Shown in pieces: positions 1-11,845 of a stretch of DNA of 64,000 nt (its first letter is position 1; the number at the start of each line of letters is the position of its first letter). The position numbers and the translations under genes were made by a program. The notes below the pieces were generated by a model. It was not told the DNA's origin. It searched no databases and worked only from the letters and a program-made list of their open reading frames with translations. The stretch comes from Castanea sativa. Lineage: Eukaryota; Streptophyta; Magnoliopsida; Fagales; Fagaceae. Location of the stretch: NCBI RefSeq assembly GCF_040712315.1, contig NC_134015.1:42925464-42989463 (forward strand), in the 5' to 3' direction.

Positions 1-1074
1 ACTCATCATGCTTGCAAAATTTCAAAGATGATTGGAGAGATCAAGATCTATGTCATCTAGCAAATGATTAAATTCAAATTTTTTGTATTTTAAAATTATC
101 TATGAAAGATGAGTTTTTAGATCAAATAATAAATAACATCTAATTAATAAAACATTTGATATGCAGGTTAAGAATATAAAGAACATGTAATTCAAAGATA
201 AGATTTTTAAAATTTAATTTGGTAAAAAGTTATTAAATGATGAAACATTATTTAAAGGCTATACATAGGACTATTCATTGAAGCATTAGTTTTAACCTCA
301 TAGTTTTCGAAGATATGCATTTGTATAATTTATGTTATTAATTATTGAGGGCTTGGTCCCGATAGATCACTTGCTTTAAGAAGAGGCATGGCATTACTAT
401 AGAAGATCCGGATCCTTAAAAATAAAAAAATAAAAACAAACAAACAAACATTGTTCAAATTCTGTCCTTGATACATATTTACTAAATTGATATATCTAAA
501 ATGAATTTTGTAGTATCATCTATCAGAGCAATTTTGACAATATATTTGCTTTGATTTTTTCTTTTTTGTTGAGAAAGTATTTGCTTTGATATTTTATAGG
601 TCAAAAACGATGTAACTTTAAATATCTGAGATTAAAATCATTATTCATGGGGATTAGGAGTATAAGGTGCTTAGGTTCAATTGATTACATGTTGACAAAC
701 CATGATAAAAAGTTTGAGTTCTTTTGAGTTTGATTACGTGAATTATTCACTATTGGAGGTACCAATTAGCTACCTCCAATGGTATGTTTCAATGTTAAGC
801 GCTTTGATTCTATTAGTGAATTTTTTCTTGGAGTTTCAAAACCTTTGTAGTGTTTTTCCCTTAGATTGTTGTTCTTGAGTTTTCTACTTCATCACCATAT
901 TATTATGCACTTTTCTTTAGTGCTCTATTATGTTTGGTGACTAATTTACTCTGTGGAATTTAACTAGAAATCAATTTCAATTACATAATTGATTAATTTG
1001 TTAAAATTAATTCATTCCACTATAAAATCAACCAAATCTAAACTAATCCGACAGAGAATTAAAAGGAATGGAAT
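1..1074. repeat. AT-rich dispersed repeat segment (copy 1), no gene
   Basis: No gene is visible here. Positions 1 to about 210 match 16891 to about 17085 closely, starting with the same ACTCATCATGCTTG. The part from about 260 to 560 matches segments at about 16390-16640 and 32410-32650 (shared words such as GCATTAGTTTTAACCT and GATAGAT). The same sequence family also forms the 345-bp tandem units near 23.9-25.4 kb. This looks like non-coding segmental-duplication material that flanks the acyltransferase cluster. The remainder up to the F6 LTR is plain AT-rich DNA. Confidence 0.6.
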
Positions 1075-1801
1075 TGTTAGGGTAATATTTTCTATATATT
1101 TGCTTATCTTTTGACAAAATGCACTTTACGTGTAATTGGGTAGTCTAAGATGTGTTTAATATATCAAGATGCATGTAAATTTTACATAACAAGTGGTATA
1201 ATTAAAGACATGAAGATTGAATCAAGAAACAAGCAAAGAAAAGCTGATTCACCGAAACTCAACACTAGCATCTATTGAGATTTAATGAAGGATTCTCGAC
1301 ACAAGCTCGACACCTCTCAATTTATCAAGCTTTGCGATTTCAAAATTTTCAGATCCGAATTTTGGCTCATGATGACTTGGATTGCTAGGGTTTCATTCAC
1401 TAAACCTCCAAACCATATAAAAGCTTTATTTTAAAGTCATTAAAGACATACAGACTCAATTAGAGAATTTATACACCCTGTAAGAAGCTACTGCGTTCTT
1501 GTGCACTTTAGCGTTTTGTAACCAAATGCTTCCAAATCTTCATCGTGCTTTGAAGTGAAGAACTTTACATCCAACAACAATTAATCAGTTGCTGGAAAGT
1601 TAGACACGTATTGAGATCCATGCATACAGGAAGAAGTCTCTACAAGAGCAAATGTTGGTATTTGGGATAGGCCAGAGTATGATGGAAAAAACTAGTTTTG
1701 CATCTCATACAAAACACGCAGCAGAAGCAACAAAACACGGATTTACTTCAATCATGAGAGATAACATGTATCATTGAATTTTAAAACAAAGAATAGAAAG
1801 T

Positions 1802-3180
1802 TGTTAGGATGTGTGCCCTTAAATCCTATTGTATGATATTATGTATGACATTATATATGACTTAATGTTGTGTTTAATAAAGTTGTTTTATTATTATCTA
1901 AAAATAATGGTAACATGAATATTGGGACATTATCATATAGTCCATAAGATGCATAGTTTGTGATTTATGTGATTTAGTTACAGAAGATGTAAATCACAAG
2001 TTCCTTGTAAACTCAAAATGTAGTTTGTAGTCAGTGATGAAATTGGGTATTTCATCTGCGAAGACTATAACATATCAATTAAGATGATTTGTCTTGATCA
2101 TGGAAATGGGGATTTCTAGTTGGTATGTTTTAAGAGTTAAAACATATTGAATTGGACTGCTGTGAGATTTATTATTCTCCTAATGACTGTCAAATGAATA
2201 ATAAACTCACGACTTATTTTTGCATGAACTCTTAATCCTGAGAGAATAATGGACTTGATCATGAGGTGTAGGTTGCTTTGATATATCAGTAATGAGATCT
2301 ATATTTACGATCAAAACCTCAGTATGTTAGGCAATCACATTTAGTGTTGATGGAACATATATTCTCAAGATGAAATTCATAGTCTCTTAACGGAGATACA
2401 AAATATTCCCTTGAAATAAGTTTAATGGGTTTGTTATTCAGAGAGTTAGGTCTAACCACTTTAGTAAGTAGTTACTAAAGTATACATTTATGGAATTGGA
2501 TTTCATAAATATATGTTGAATAACTTAAAAGATTAAATCGGGTACTCAAGGATAAGATGTAGTAATTTACAAAGTGGCAGTCTACATTTATGACTTTGTA
2601 TTACTACGAATATTTTATGAAAGGGTTGCATGTACAATAAAGTCTTGGGATATAATTTATAGATAAGGCCTAGAGTACAACTATATTTATATAGTGGTAT
2701 TAAATATAGTTAATAGTAACTTTGGACTTGTCAAGAGTTGACAGAAAAGCTCAAAACCCATTAGAGCTAGTGTCTTATTGGTCCCTTTTGGTCCCACTTC
2801 AAGCCACACACTTAAGCCCAATTGGAAAGGCCCAAAAGGCGAGCCTAGTTAGATAATCAGTTAGATACAAAGGGAGAAATATACAGAATTTTCTATAGAG
2901 AATTGTAAGAACATCATTGCGAAGTGGTGTAAGAAGTGTTAGACACTTTTTGACATTCTCCCTTTGGAACTGATTGAGAGACCACACATCTTGCGCGTTA
3001 GTGGAATTGGAGTGAAGATTGAGAGTGTTCCCAAGTGCTTTTGATCTTCGTTTTTTGAAATTAACCGCTCCAAGATATACTCTCTTGTTCTCAAATTCTG
3101 AAACTTACATAGTGCATGTTAGCATTTATGAATGAAGTAGATCCGTTGTTTTTTCACTGCGTACATTCATGTTTCCATCA
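1802..3180 (+). repeat. Copia-1 5' LTR
   Basis: It starts TGTTAGGATGTGTGCC and ends GTTTCCATCA directly before the primer binding site. It is 1379 bp and pairs with 8303-9700. The copies differ by scattered substitutions and short indels, including an extra short repeated unit near the start of the 3' copy, so the insertion is not recent. A solo LTR of the same family lies at 61102-62518. Confidence 0.92.
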
Positions 3181-3182
3181 AA

Positions 3183-3194
3183 TGGTATCAGAGC
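3183..3194 (+). promoter_or_regulatory. Copia-1 primer binding site
   Basis: TGGTATCAGAGC two bases after the 5' LTR end. This is the standard plant Copia site complementary to the 3' end of initiator methionine tRNA, which primes minus-strand DNA synthesis. Confidence 0.92.
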
Positions 3195-3479
3195 GGTCTT
3201 CATTTCGTATCTGTTTAACTTGTTTTGAGTTTTGGAATTAGTGACAATAGTTTCATGTTGTTAGAAATTAGTTTTCTGCATGGTTGTTGAAATTATTGTT
3301 TTTGATAAAAACTAATATTGATATTATGATGTTGTTTAATTTTTAGTTTAAGTATGTTAAATTGAACTTTAAGGCTATAGCGTCAATGTAATTCAGTTTT
3401 GATATCAATTTATGTTCATTATGATTGTATGATGGTTGTTTTGTTCATGAAAACGTTAAAAAACTGTCTTTTAAAAATT

Positions 3480-3715
3480 CTGGAAATTTTGAAATTCGCG
3501 ACGCTCGATCGATCGAGAATCTATCGAGCGTCGATTGAGCTGACAAAAGAATTCTCGATTGATCAAGGATCTATCGAGAATCAATCGAGCTTCGTAGAAC
3601 TTTTTCTCGATCGATCGAGAATCTGTCGAGGATCAATTGAGCATCTAGAACTTTTCTTGATCGATCGAGCAGCTATCGAGGATCGATCAAGGACTGTGGA
3701 TTTAGAATTTTTCTA
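3480..3715. repeat. TCGATCGATCGAG-rich repeat in the Copia-1 leader
   Basis: About a dozen variants of the motif (C)TCGATCGATCGAG or TATCGAGGATC occur in 235 bp of the untranslated leader. The motif is self-complementary. Related ATCGATAGAT-type motifs occur at about 37700-37795, 42545-42780, 43680-43790 and 22955-23000 in other LTR families. The open frame across it is a by-product of the repeat, not a gene. Confidence 0.7.
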
Positions 3716-3844
3716 AGTGTTTTCATATATAAATAAAAGAGTAAGGCTATGTGTAATTTGTTTATGCATGTTTTAAATTAAAAGCCTTTATTTTAAAATA
3801 TCTAGTGGGAGAGAGATACAAGGGTTGGAACTCACGGCCTCCAT

Positions 3845-4045
3845 TATCGGTTCATAGTAGTGTGGGATAAGCACCTCATCTTGGCGTATATGCCTCACGA
3901 TCCCAAAGGAGGGTATTTATTTCATAGTACTACGAGATTGAACTTACCCGTTTAAAGTAGTGTGGACAAGCACCTCGTCTTGGCATATATGCCTCGCGAT
4001 CCCAAAGAAGGGTGTTTTGTTTCATGGTACTACAAGTTTAAACAT
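3845..4045. repeat. Tandem duplication, about 99-bp period, in the Copia-1 leader
   Basis: The block around GCACCTCATCTTGGCGTATA at 3871 recurs about 99 bp later at 3970 (GCACCTCGTCTTGGCATATA), followed both times by a match around CGATCCCAAAG. Non-coding. Confidence 0.75.
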
Positions 4046-4448
4046 TATAAAGGGAGATGAAATGTGGTTACACATGATTCTAGATAATGGTGTACACTAG
4101 ACTAAGTGTAATGTTAACCTCTCAAATGAGCTATGTCATTATTACTTAGAGGCCAAAGGTAATACGACATATTATTAGTGTTTGATAAGAGTTATCATGA
4201 TAACACTAATAATGAGAATAATTCTCAATCAATCATAGTATTTATAATAAACTTGCTACTAAGAAATTATAAAACATGGGATTGGGTTGTTGTTGCATAT
4301 ATTATGTTATAGTTTTTATTAAGGTTCCATACTATATGTTTATATGTTAAATTGATAATGTCTAGTTTACTTATTATATTCATGTTTATTATTTTCATAT
4401 TTGAACATAGCATCATTTAGCCCACTTGTTTATATTCTTAATTAAAAC

Positions 4449-5270
4449 AAATTGACTGGATCCAACTATGTTGATTGGAAAAAAAATTTGGACATTGTTT
4501 TAACGACTGAAGAGCACAAATATGTGCATACTCAACTATGTCCTAACTTTCCTTCATTAGATACTCCTCTTGAGGAAAAACAGTGATATGATCGCTGGTA
4601 GAAATATAATGAAATGGTCAAGTGCCATATCCTAGCATCTATCTCAAATGTTCTACAGCATCAAATGCAAGATGTAGAACTAGCTTCAGACATTATGCAT
4701 AGTCTGAAGGAGATGTTTGCTGAGCAAGGTCGTTCGGCAAGGCAAGAAACCATGAGGCAAATTTATAATACCAAAATGGCTGAAGGTAGTTCAGTGAGAG
4801 AGCATTGTCTTACAATGATCTCTAATCTGAATACATTAGAGGTTTTAGGTGCCGACATTGATGGAGAATCCCAAGTGGATATGATACTCCAGTCACTACC
4901 GGAATCATTCAAGGAATTCAGACTGAATTATAATATGAACAAAAAGGTTTATTCTTTGTCTGAATTGATGAATGAATTGGTAGCGGCGGAAGGCATTCTT
5001 GGTACTTCTAGTGTTGAAGCCAATGTTGGTGAAGCTTTTACTTCTCAACCTAAGTCGAAAGGCAAGGGTAAAAAGAAGAAGAAGAAGGAATTCACTAAGC
5101 AAAAGGGTAAAGAAATTGCCTTGGGAGTTTCCAATAAGGGAAAGAAGCCCAAAGGAAAGTGTTTCAATTGTGGTGAGAAAGGACATTGGAAGAGGAATTG
5201 TCCAAGTTTTAAAGCTACCAAGAATAAGGATATGAAAAATTCTTTTCTTCTTGAAATATGTTTGGTATAG
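4449..5270 (+). pseudogene. Copia-1 gag (capsid/nucleocapsid) remnant
   Basis: The reading frame begins near 4449 (LTGSNYVDWKKNLD, a typical Copia gag start). Two in-frame stops near 4584-4601 break it, and it is then open from 4614 to 5270. Near the C-terminus is a CCHC zinc knuckle, CFNCGEKGHWKRNC (C-x2-C-x4-H-x4-C), preceded by a lysine-rich stretch. Gag would form the cytoplasmic virus-like particle that packages the RNA. The frame continues into the protease after one stop at 5268-5270. Confidence 0.88.
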
Positions 5271-8200
5271 AATCCCACAGATTCTTGGTGTGTGGATTCA
5301 GTTTGTACTAATCATATCTGCAATTCTTTGCAGGGGTTCCAGGAGACCAGAAAGCTGAATGAAGGAGAATTATTTCTTACCTTAGCATATGGGAGTAGAG
5401 TTCCAGTTGTAGCTGTTGGTATTGTTAATTTATGCTTTAAGTCTAGGGTTTTAATATTGGAAGACTATCTATTTGTACCTAATGTTCGTAGGAATTTAAT
5501 TTCTGCAACTTACTTAGGTAAACATGGGTATTGTATTATCCTGAAGGACAATGTTGTAATAAAGAAGGATAAATATTCATCTGTTCTAGCAATATTGTGA
5601 ATGGTCTTTATATTTTAATTTCTGATAAGCATAAATTATACAATTTTGAATTAGATAATAACTCTCATGTAAAATCATTAAAGAGAAAGTTTCCTTCTAG
5701 TGATGCATGTCTTTGGCACTTGCGTTTAGGTCATATTAATTCAAATAGGATTCAAAGACTAATCAAAGATGGACTTTGATGAATTTCCAGTTTGTGAATC
5801 TTGTATGGAAGGTAAAATGACCAAACAACCTTTTAATGCAAAAGGTAGAAGAGCCCAAGAGTTGCTTGAATTAGTTCATACGGATGTATGTGGTCCTATG
5901 TCAACCCAAGCTAAAGGAGGTTATGAGTACTTCATCACTTTCACAGATGATTACTCTAAATTTGGTTATATGTACCTAATGAGATGGAATTCTGAAACTT
6001 TTGAAAAGTTCAAAGAGTTTAGGACTGAAGTTAAGAATCAATTGGGTAAATGGATAAAGGCCATTTGATCTGATCGAGGTGGCAAATACCTTTTTGAGGA
6101 TTTCAAGGATTATCTAATTTAGAATGGGATTGTATCCCAATTAACTACACCTGGAACTCCTCAACAAAATGGTGTAGTGGAGAGAAGAAATAGGACTCTT
6201 TTGGAAATGGTTAGGTCCATGATGAGTTATTCAACTTTACCGATTACTTTTTGGGGATATGCACTAAAAACTGCTATGCATATTTTGAATTTAGTTTCAT
6301 CAAAATCTGTTCCCAACACATCTAAGGAATTGTGGAGTGGGTGCAAGCCTAGTATGAAGTATCTCCACATTTGGGGATGTCCAGCACATGTGGAAAGGGA
6401 AGTCTGATAAGTTGGAAGCTAAAATGGAAGTACGCATGTTTTTAAGGTATTCAAAGGAAACCAAGGGTTATTTATTTATAATCATAAGGATAACAAAGTG
6501 TTTGTTAGCACTCATGCCAAATTCTTGGAGGATGATTATGTGAATAACTTTAATTCTAGGAGCAAAGTTGTTTTAGCTGAAATAGATGAACCTGTAGTTG
6601 AACAATCAATGGATGAAACTAGAGATGATGTGGTTGTATTAGATACACCACAAGATACTACTCATGAGATGTCTAATATATAGATGCCTCATTGTAGTGG
6701 GAGAATTGTTAGGTCTCCTGTGAGATTTATAGGTTTAGGAGAAACTTATGAAGCTATCTCTAAAGAGACTGAATCGGATCCCTACACTTATGATGAGGCA
6801 ATAAATGATATAGATGCTCATCATTGGGTCCAAGCTATGAAATTTGAATTGGATTCTATGTATTCCAATGATGTATGGGATCTTGTAGAGGCGCCTAACG
6901 GCATTAAACCTGTTGGTTGCAAATGGGTTTACAAAAGGAAGAGAGGGATAGATAGAAATGTTGAAACCTTTAAAGCAAGACTAGTGGCGAAAGGGTATAC
7001 ACAAAAAGAAGGCATTGACTATGATGAAACTTTTTCGCCAATAGCCATGCTTAAATCTATCAGAATTCTCTTACCCATTGCTACTCATTATGATTATAAG
7101 ATTTGGCAAATGGATGTCAAGACTGCATTTCTAAATGGAAATCTTGAAGAAGAAATCTATATGTTGCAACCGGAAGGTTTTATAGCAAAAAACCAAGAGT
7201 ATATGGTATGTAAGTTGAAAAAGTCCATTTATGGATTTAAGTAAGCATCTAGGTCATGGAACATCAGATTTGATCAGGCAATCAAATCATTTAGTTTTGA
7301 ACAAAATCTTGATGAACCATGTGTGTACAAAAGACATCAAGACAAAGTAGTAATGTTCCTAGTGCTTTATGTAGATGATATTCTACTCATTGGAAATAAT
7401 GTAAGGGTAATGTAATCGGTTAAAATTTGGTTGTCAAGCCAATTTAATATGAAGGACTTGGGTGAAGCTAACAATATTCTAGGGATCAAGCTTTGGTGAG
7501 ATTGAAAGTATAAGATGTTAGGCTTGTCACAAACTGGATATATTGATAAGGTTCTAGAACGGTTTAGCATGCAAAACTCCAAGAAAAGATTACTATCTTT
7601 TAGACATGGAGTTCCCCTGTCTGATGACCAAAGGCCTAAGACTCAAGAGGAAGAAAACATGATGAGACAAGTTCCTTATACTTCTGCAGTGGGAAGTCTC
7701 ATATATGTCATGCTTTGTACTAAACCGGATATTTGTTATTTAGTTGGGATGGTCAGTCGATATCAATCAAATCCAGGATCTAAACATTGGTAAACTGTAA
7801 AGCATATTCTCAAGTATCTATGGAGAACGAGAGATTATATGCTTGTTTACCATTGTAAAGATTTAATTCCCATTGACTATACAGATTCAGATTTTCAATC
7901 GAATCTAGATTTCAGAAAATCCACGTCGGACTCCACCATGGAAGCCGAATATGTTGCTGCTTGTGAGGCAGCAAAGGAGGCTATTTGGCTCAAGAAATTC
8001 CTTTCTGATCTTGGTGTTATGAGAATTGAGCAAATTCCTATTACATTGTTCTGCGACAATAGTGGAGCGGCTGCACAATCCAATGATCCAAGGAATCACA
8101 AGAAAGGAAAACACATAGAGAGAAAGTATCACATCATTCGAGACATTGTTACTCGTGGAGATGTGGTTGTAGCAAAGATTGATGGTGCAAAGAATCTAGC

Positions 8201-8288
8201 GGATCCCTTTACTAAAGCCTTGCCCCAAAGGACTTTTGAGTCACATTTGGACGAGATGGGAGTTAGATTAGTGCACAATAGTCTTTAG
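5271..8288 (+). pseudogene. Copia-1 pol remnant (protease, integrase, RT, RNase H)
   Basis: Recognisable parts in order: a protease-like TDSWCVDS near 5278; the GAG-pre-integrase motif HLRLGH near 5718; integrase core residues in HTDVCGPM (about 5877), FTDDYS (about 5940) and TPGTPQQNGVVERR (about 6149); reverse transcriptase with WQMDVKTAFLNG (about 7105) and the catalytic YVDD (about 7370); and an RNase H end with ADPFTKALPQR near 8200. One frame runs through almost all of it, apart from a shifted segment at about 5585-5775. In-frame stops are frequent (for example 6066-6068, 6681-6683, 7242-7244, 7791-7793), mostly where Arg or Gln is expected. The product is nonfunctional. Confidence 0.92.
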
Positions 8289-8302
8289 GGCAAGTGGGAG
8301 AT
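8286..8302 (+). promoter_or_regulatory. Copia-1 polypurine tract
   Basis: A purine-rich stretch, AGGGCAAGTGGGAGATT, directly before the 3' LTR start, at the position where plus-strand DNA synthesis is primed. Confidence 0.75.
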
Positions 8303-9700
8303 TGTTAAGATGTGTGCCTTTAAATCCTATTGTATGATACTATGTATGATACTATGTATGACATTATGTATGACTTAATGTTGTGTTTAATAAAGTTGTT
8401 TTATTATTATCTAAAAATAATGGTAACATGAATATTGAGACATTATCATCTAGTCCATAAGATGCATTGTATGTGATTTATGTGATTTAGTCACAGAAGA
8501 TGTAAATCACAAGTTCCTTGTAAACTCAAAATATAGTTCGTAGTCGGTGATGAAATTGGGTATTTCATCTATGAAGATTATAACATATCAACTAAGATGA
8601 TTTGTTTTGATCATGGAAATTGAGATTTCTAGTTAGTATGTTGATATGTTTAAGAGTTAAAATATATTAAACTAGACCGCTGTGAGATTTATTATTCTCC
8701 TAACGATTGTCAAATGAATAATAAACTTATGACTTATATTTGCATGAACTCTTAATCCTGAGAGAATAATGGACTTGATCATGAGATGTAGGTTGCTTTG
8801 ATATATCGGGAGTGAGATTTATATTTACGGTCAAAACCTCAGTATGTTGGGCAATCACATTTAGTATTGATAGAACACATATTTTCAAGATGGAATTCAT
8901 AGTCTCTTAACGGAGATACAAAATATTCTCTTGAGATAAGTTTAATGGGTTCGTTATTCAGAGAGTTAGGCCTAACCACTTTAGTAAGTAGTTACTAAAG
9001 TATATATTTATAGAATTGGATTTCATAAATATATGTTGAATAACTTAAAGGATTAAACCAGGTACTCAAGGATAAGATGTAATAATTTATAAAGTGGCAG
9101 TCTACATTTATAACTTTGTGTTACTATGAATATTTTATGAAGGGGTTCCATGTACAATAATGTCTTGGGATATAATTTATAGATAAGACCCAGAGTGCAA
9201 CTATATTTATATAGTGGTATTAAATATAGTTAATGGTAACTTTGGACTTGTCAAGAGTTGACAGAAAAGCTCAAGGCCCATTGGAGCTAGTGTCTTATTG
9301 GTCCCTTTTGGTCTCACTCCAAGCCACACACTTAAGACCAATTGGAAAGGCCCAAAAGGCCAGCCCAATTAGATAATTAGTTAGATACAAAGGAAGAAAC
9401 ATACAAAATTTTCTGTAGAGAATTATAAGAACATCATCGCAAAGTGGTGTAAGAAGTGTTAGACACATTTTGACATTCTCCCTTTCGAACTGATAAAGAG
9501 ACCACACATCTTAGGCGTTAGTGGAATTGGAGTGAAGATTGAGAGTGTTCCCAAGTGCTTTTGAACTTCGTTTTTTGAAATTCACCGCTCCAAGGTACAC
9601 TCTCTTGTTCTCAAATTTTGAAACATACATAGTGCATGTTAATATTTATGAATGAATTAGATCCGTTGTTTTTCCGCTGTGTACATGCATGTTTCCATCA
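8303..9700 (+). repeat. Copia-1 3' LTR
   Basis: It begins TGTTAAGATGTGTGCC and ends GTTTCCATCA. It is 1398 bp, the partner of 1802-3180. It carries an additional short tandem unit (TATGATACTATG) about 35 bp from its start. Confidence 0.92.
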
Positions 9701-11221
9701 AAAGCGTACTTTGATGCAGTGAAATTCAAAACCAAGACTTGAGAATACTTTAATCTTCATCTCAATTCCACATGGTGCCCAAGAAGTGTGGTTTCTCAAT
9801 CAGTTTTTATGTATGTTAATTCTCAAAGAAAAATCATTCTTCTTCTCCTTGTAGAGAAAAACTGTTTTCTTTCTTTTCATCATATGTACATAATAACTAC
9901 CTTGGTAGTTACTTTATTTAATAAAGTTTATTAAATAAAAACTGATTATCTAATTTAGTTAGCCTTTTAGGCCTACCCAATTGGGTTTTAGTTTATGGCT
10001 TGAGATGGGACCAAATGGAACAAATAAGACTCTAGCTTCAATGGGCCTTGAGCTTTTCTGTCAACTCTTGACAAGTCTAAAGTTACCATTAATTATATTT
10101 AATAATACTATATAAATATAATTGTACTTTAGGCCTTATTAATATATTATATCCCAAGACTCTAATGATATGATTTGACCCCTCCATGAAATATCCATAG
10201 TGAACAAAGTCATAATAAACTGTCACTTTGTAAACAAATATTTTATCCTTGAGTACCTGGTTTAATTTTTTAGTTATTCACATTTATTGAAATTCAATTT
10301 CAATAAATATAAGTTTTAGTAACTCCTTACTAAAGTGGACGTCTTGAATAACCAGTTCCCATTAAACTTATCTCATGGGAATATTTCATGTCTCTACAAA
10401 AAAGATTATGGATTCTATCTTGAGAATATGTATTCCCTCAACACTACGTGTGGTTATCCAACATGTTGACGTTTTGACCGTGAATATTAGATCTCACTCT
10501 TGATATATCAAAGTAACCTACATTTCATGATTAAGTTCACTACCCTCTCAGAATTAAAAGTCTATATAATTAGAAGTCGTGAGATTAATTATTCAAGTGA
10601 CAGTTGTATATTGAATAATTAATCTCACAGCGGTCCAGTCCAATATGTTTTAACTCTTAAGACATATCAACACATCAACTAGAAGTCTTCACTTCCATGA
10701 TCAAGACATATCATCTTAGTTGATGTGTTATAGTTTTCGTAGATGAAATGCCCAATTTCATCGCCGACTACGAATTACATTTTGAGTTTACAAGGAACTT
10801 GTGATTTACATCTTCTGTGACTAAATCATATACAATGTATCTCATGGACTATAATAATGTCTCATTAGTTCATTTATAAATAATTTCATACAATTAAACA
10901 ATTTAATTATTTATGACATGCCAATAAATTGGATTTTAGGGCATAAACCCCAACAGAGTAGTGGTAAGATTTCTTATATTTGTAACCACTTGTTCTTGAT
11001 TAATAGATTCTTAGGAGTGATGACTTGAAAATTACCTGGTGGGATTTTTCCTTGCGAGAAGTTTTTCCCATTCATCAACAAATCATTGTGTTTATTAAAT
11101 TTCAATTGCACTTAGTTTATTTAGTGATTTGTTGGTGCCTCTATGATTTGCATATATATTGAACTAATTAATCAACTTGGATAATTGAATTAATTAACCA
11201 AGAACAATCTATAACCCAACA

Positions 11222-11350
11222 TGAATTTATGTAAGTTATAACCAAATAGTCACACACACGCATTTAAGCTATTATTGATAAATGATATAAAGATTTTTTT
11301 TTAGAAACAAAATGAAATAAAGATATAAACTATTTATTACGGATAATTTG

Positions 11351-11393
<43 letters not shown>

Positions 11394-11805
11394 AACTATT
11401 AATGAAAATAAAATACTTATCTAAACTATTATCACAAAAAATTTGAGTTTCACCATAATTCAAGTAATTAAAAGAGATATTTGTATTTCACAAAAAATTT
11501 GAAACATACGTAGACTTGTGCCTATATATCTCCTCACATTTACTTTTATGTTTTTGCTTATAGCTCATCCATTATCACATATCAAAAAGAGATATTGAGC
11601 TATAAAAGCCGTCGCATACACAAGTATTTGACTAGGAAAAAGGGAAAGCGACTTGTATTGAAATGTATGGTTTCTCAAAAATTTATGAGAAACCAAACAT
11701 TTATGACATCGTTTATGAGAAACCATACAATTATTGAAAGTCAAAGGCTAATTCATCAAAATTCTATCAAAAAATTTATGACGTCGTTTCTCAAAAATTT
11801 GAGTT

Positions 11806-11845
<40 letters not shown>

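Larger units (their letters stand above)
1802..9700 (+). mobile_element. Copia-1: full-length but decayed Copia LTR retrotransposon
   Basis: A 7.9-kb element with two LTRs, a primer binding site, gag and pol remnants in the order protease, integrase, reverse transcriptase, RNase H (the Copia order), and a polypurine tract. The flanking bases are AAAGT (1797-1801) and AAAGC (9701-9705), a TSD with one mismatch. It sits inside the solo LTR at 1680-10955. The coding region carries many premature stops but mostly one reading frame, so it died mainly by point mutation. It cannot encode its own proteins now. Confidence 0.93.
1680..10955 (-). mobile_element. Solo LTR inserted in F6, itself interrupted by Copia-1
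   Basis: A reverse-oriented LTR related to the Copia-1 LTR. It reads TGATGGAA at 1680 and ends CCCCAACA at 10955. It is flanked by a perfect five-base duplication GAGTA (1675-1679 and 10956-10960). The uninterrupted paralogous site at 17961-17980 has a single GAGTA, which confirms the insertion. The part right of Copia-1 (about 9706-10955) is a reverse-complement match to the Copia-1 LTR body. Without the inserted element the LTR is about 1.37 kb. Confidence 0.85.
1075..11221 (+). mobile_element. Solo LTR, family F6, interrupted by nested elements
   Basis: An LTR without an attached internal region. It begins TGTTAGGG at 1075 and ends CCCAACA at 11221. The flanking five bases are GGAAT (1070-1074) and TGAAT (11222-11226), a four-of-five match. 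Removing the insertion between 1680 and 10955 plus one TSD leaves about 866 bp. Two relatives lie in this window: a 3' part at about 17917-18231, and a reversed copy at about 22076-32051. The flank just right of the LTR (11222 to about 11470) also matches the flank right of the 17.9-kb copy, so these two derive from one insertion that was later duplicated. Confidence 0.75.

Noticed and set aside
3399..3716. 105-codon open frame in the Copia-1 leader
   Set aside because: Its repeats (IDRSRI-like) come from the TCGATCGATCGAG motif, and it lies before gag in the untranslated leader.
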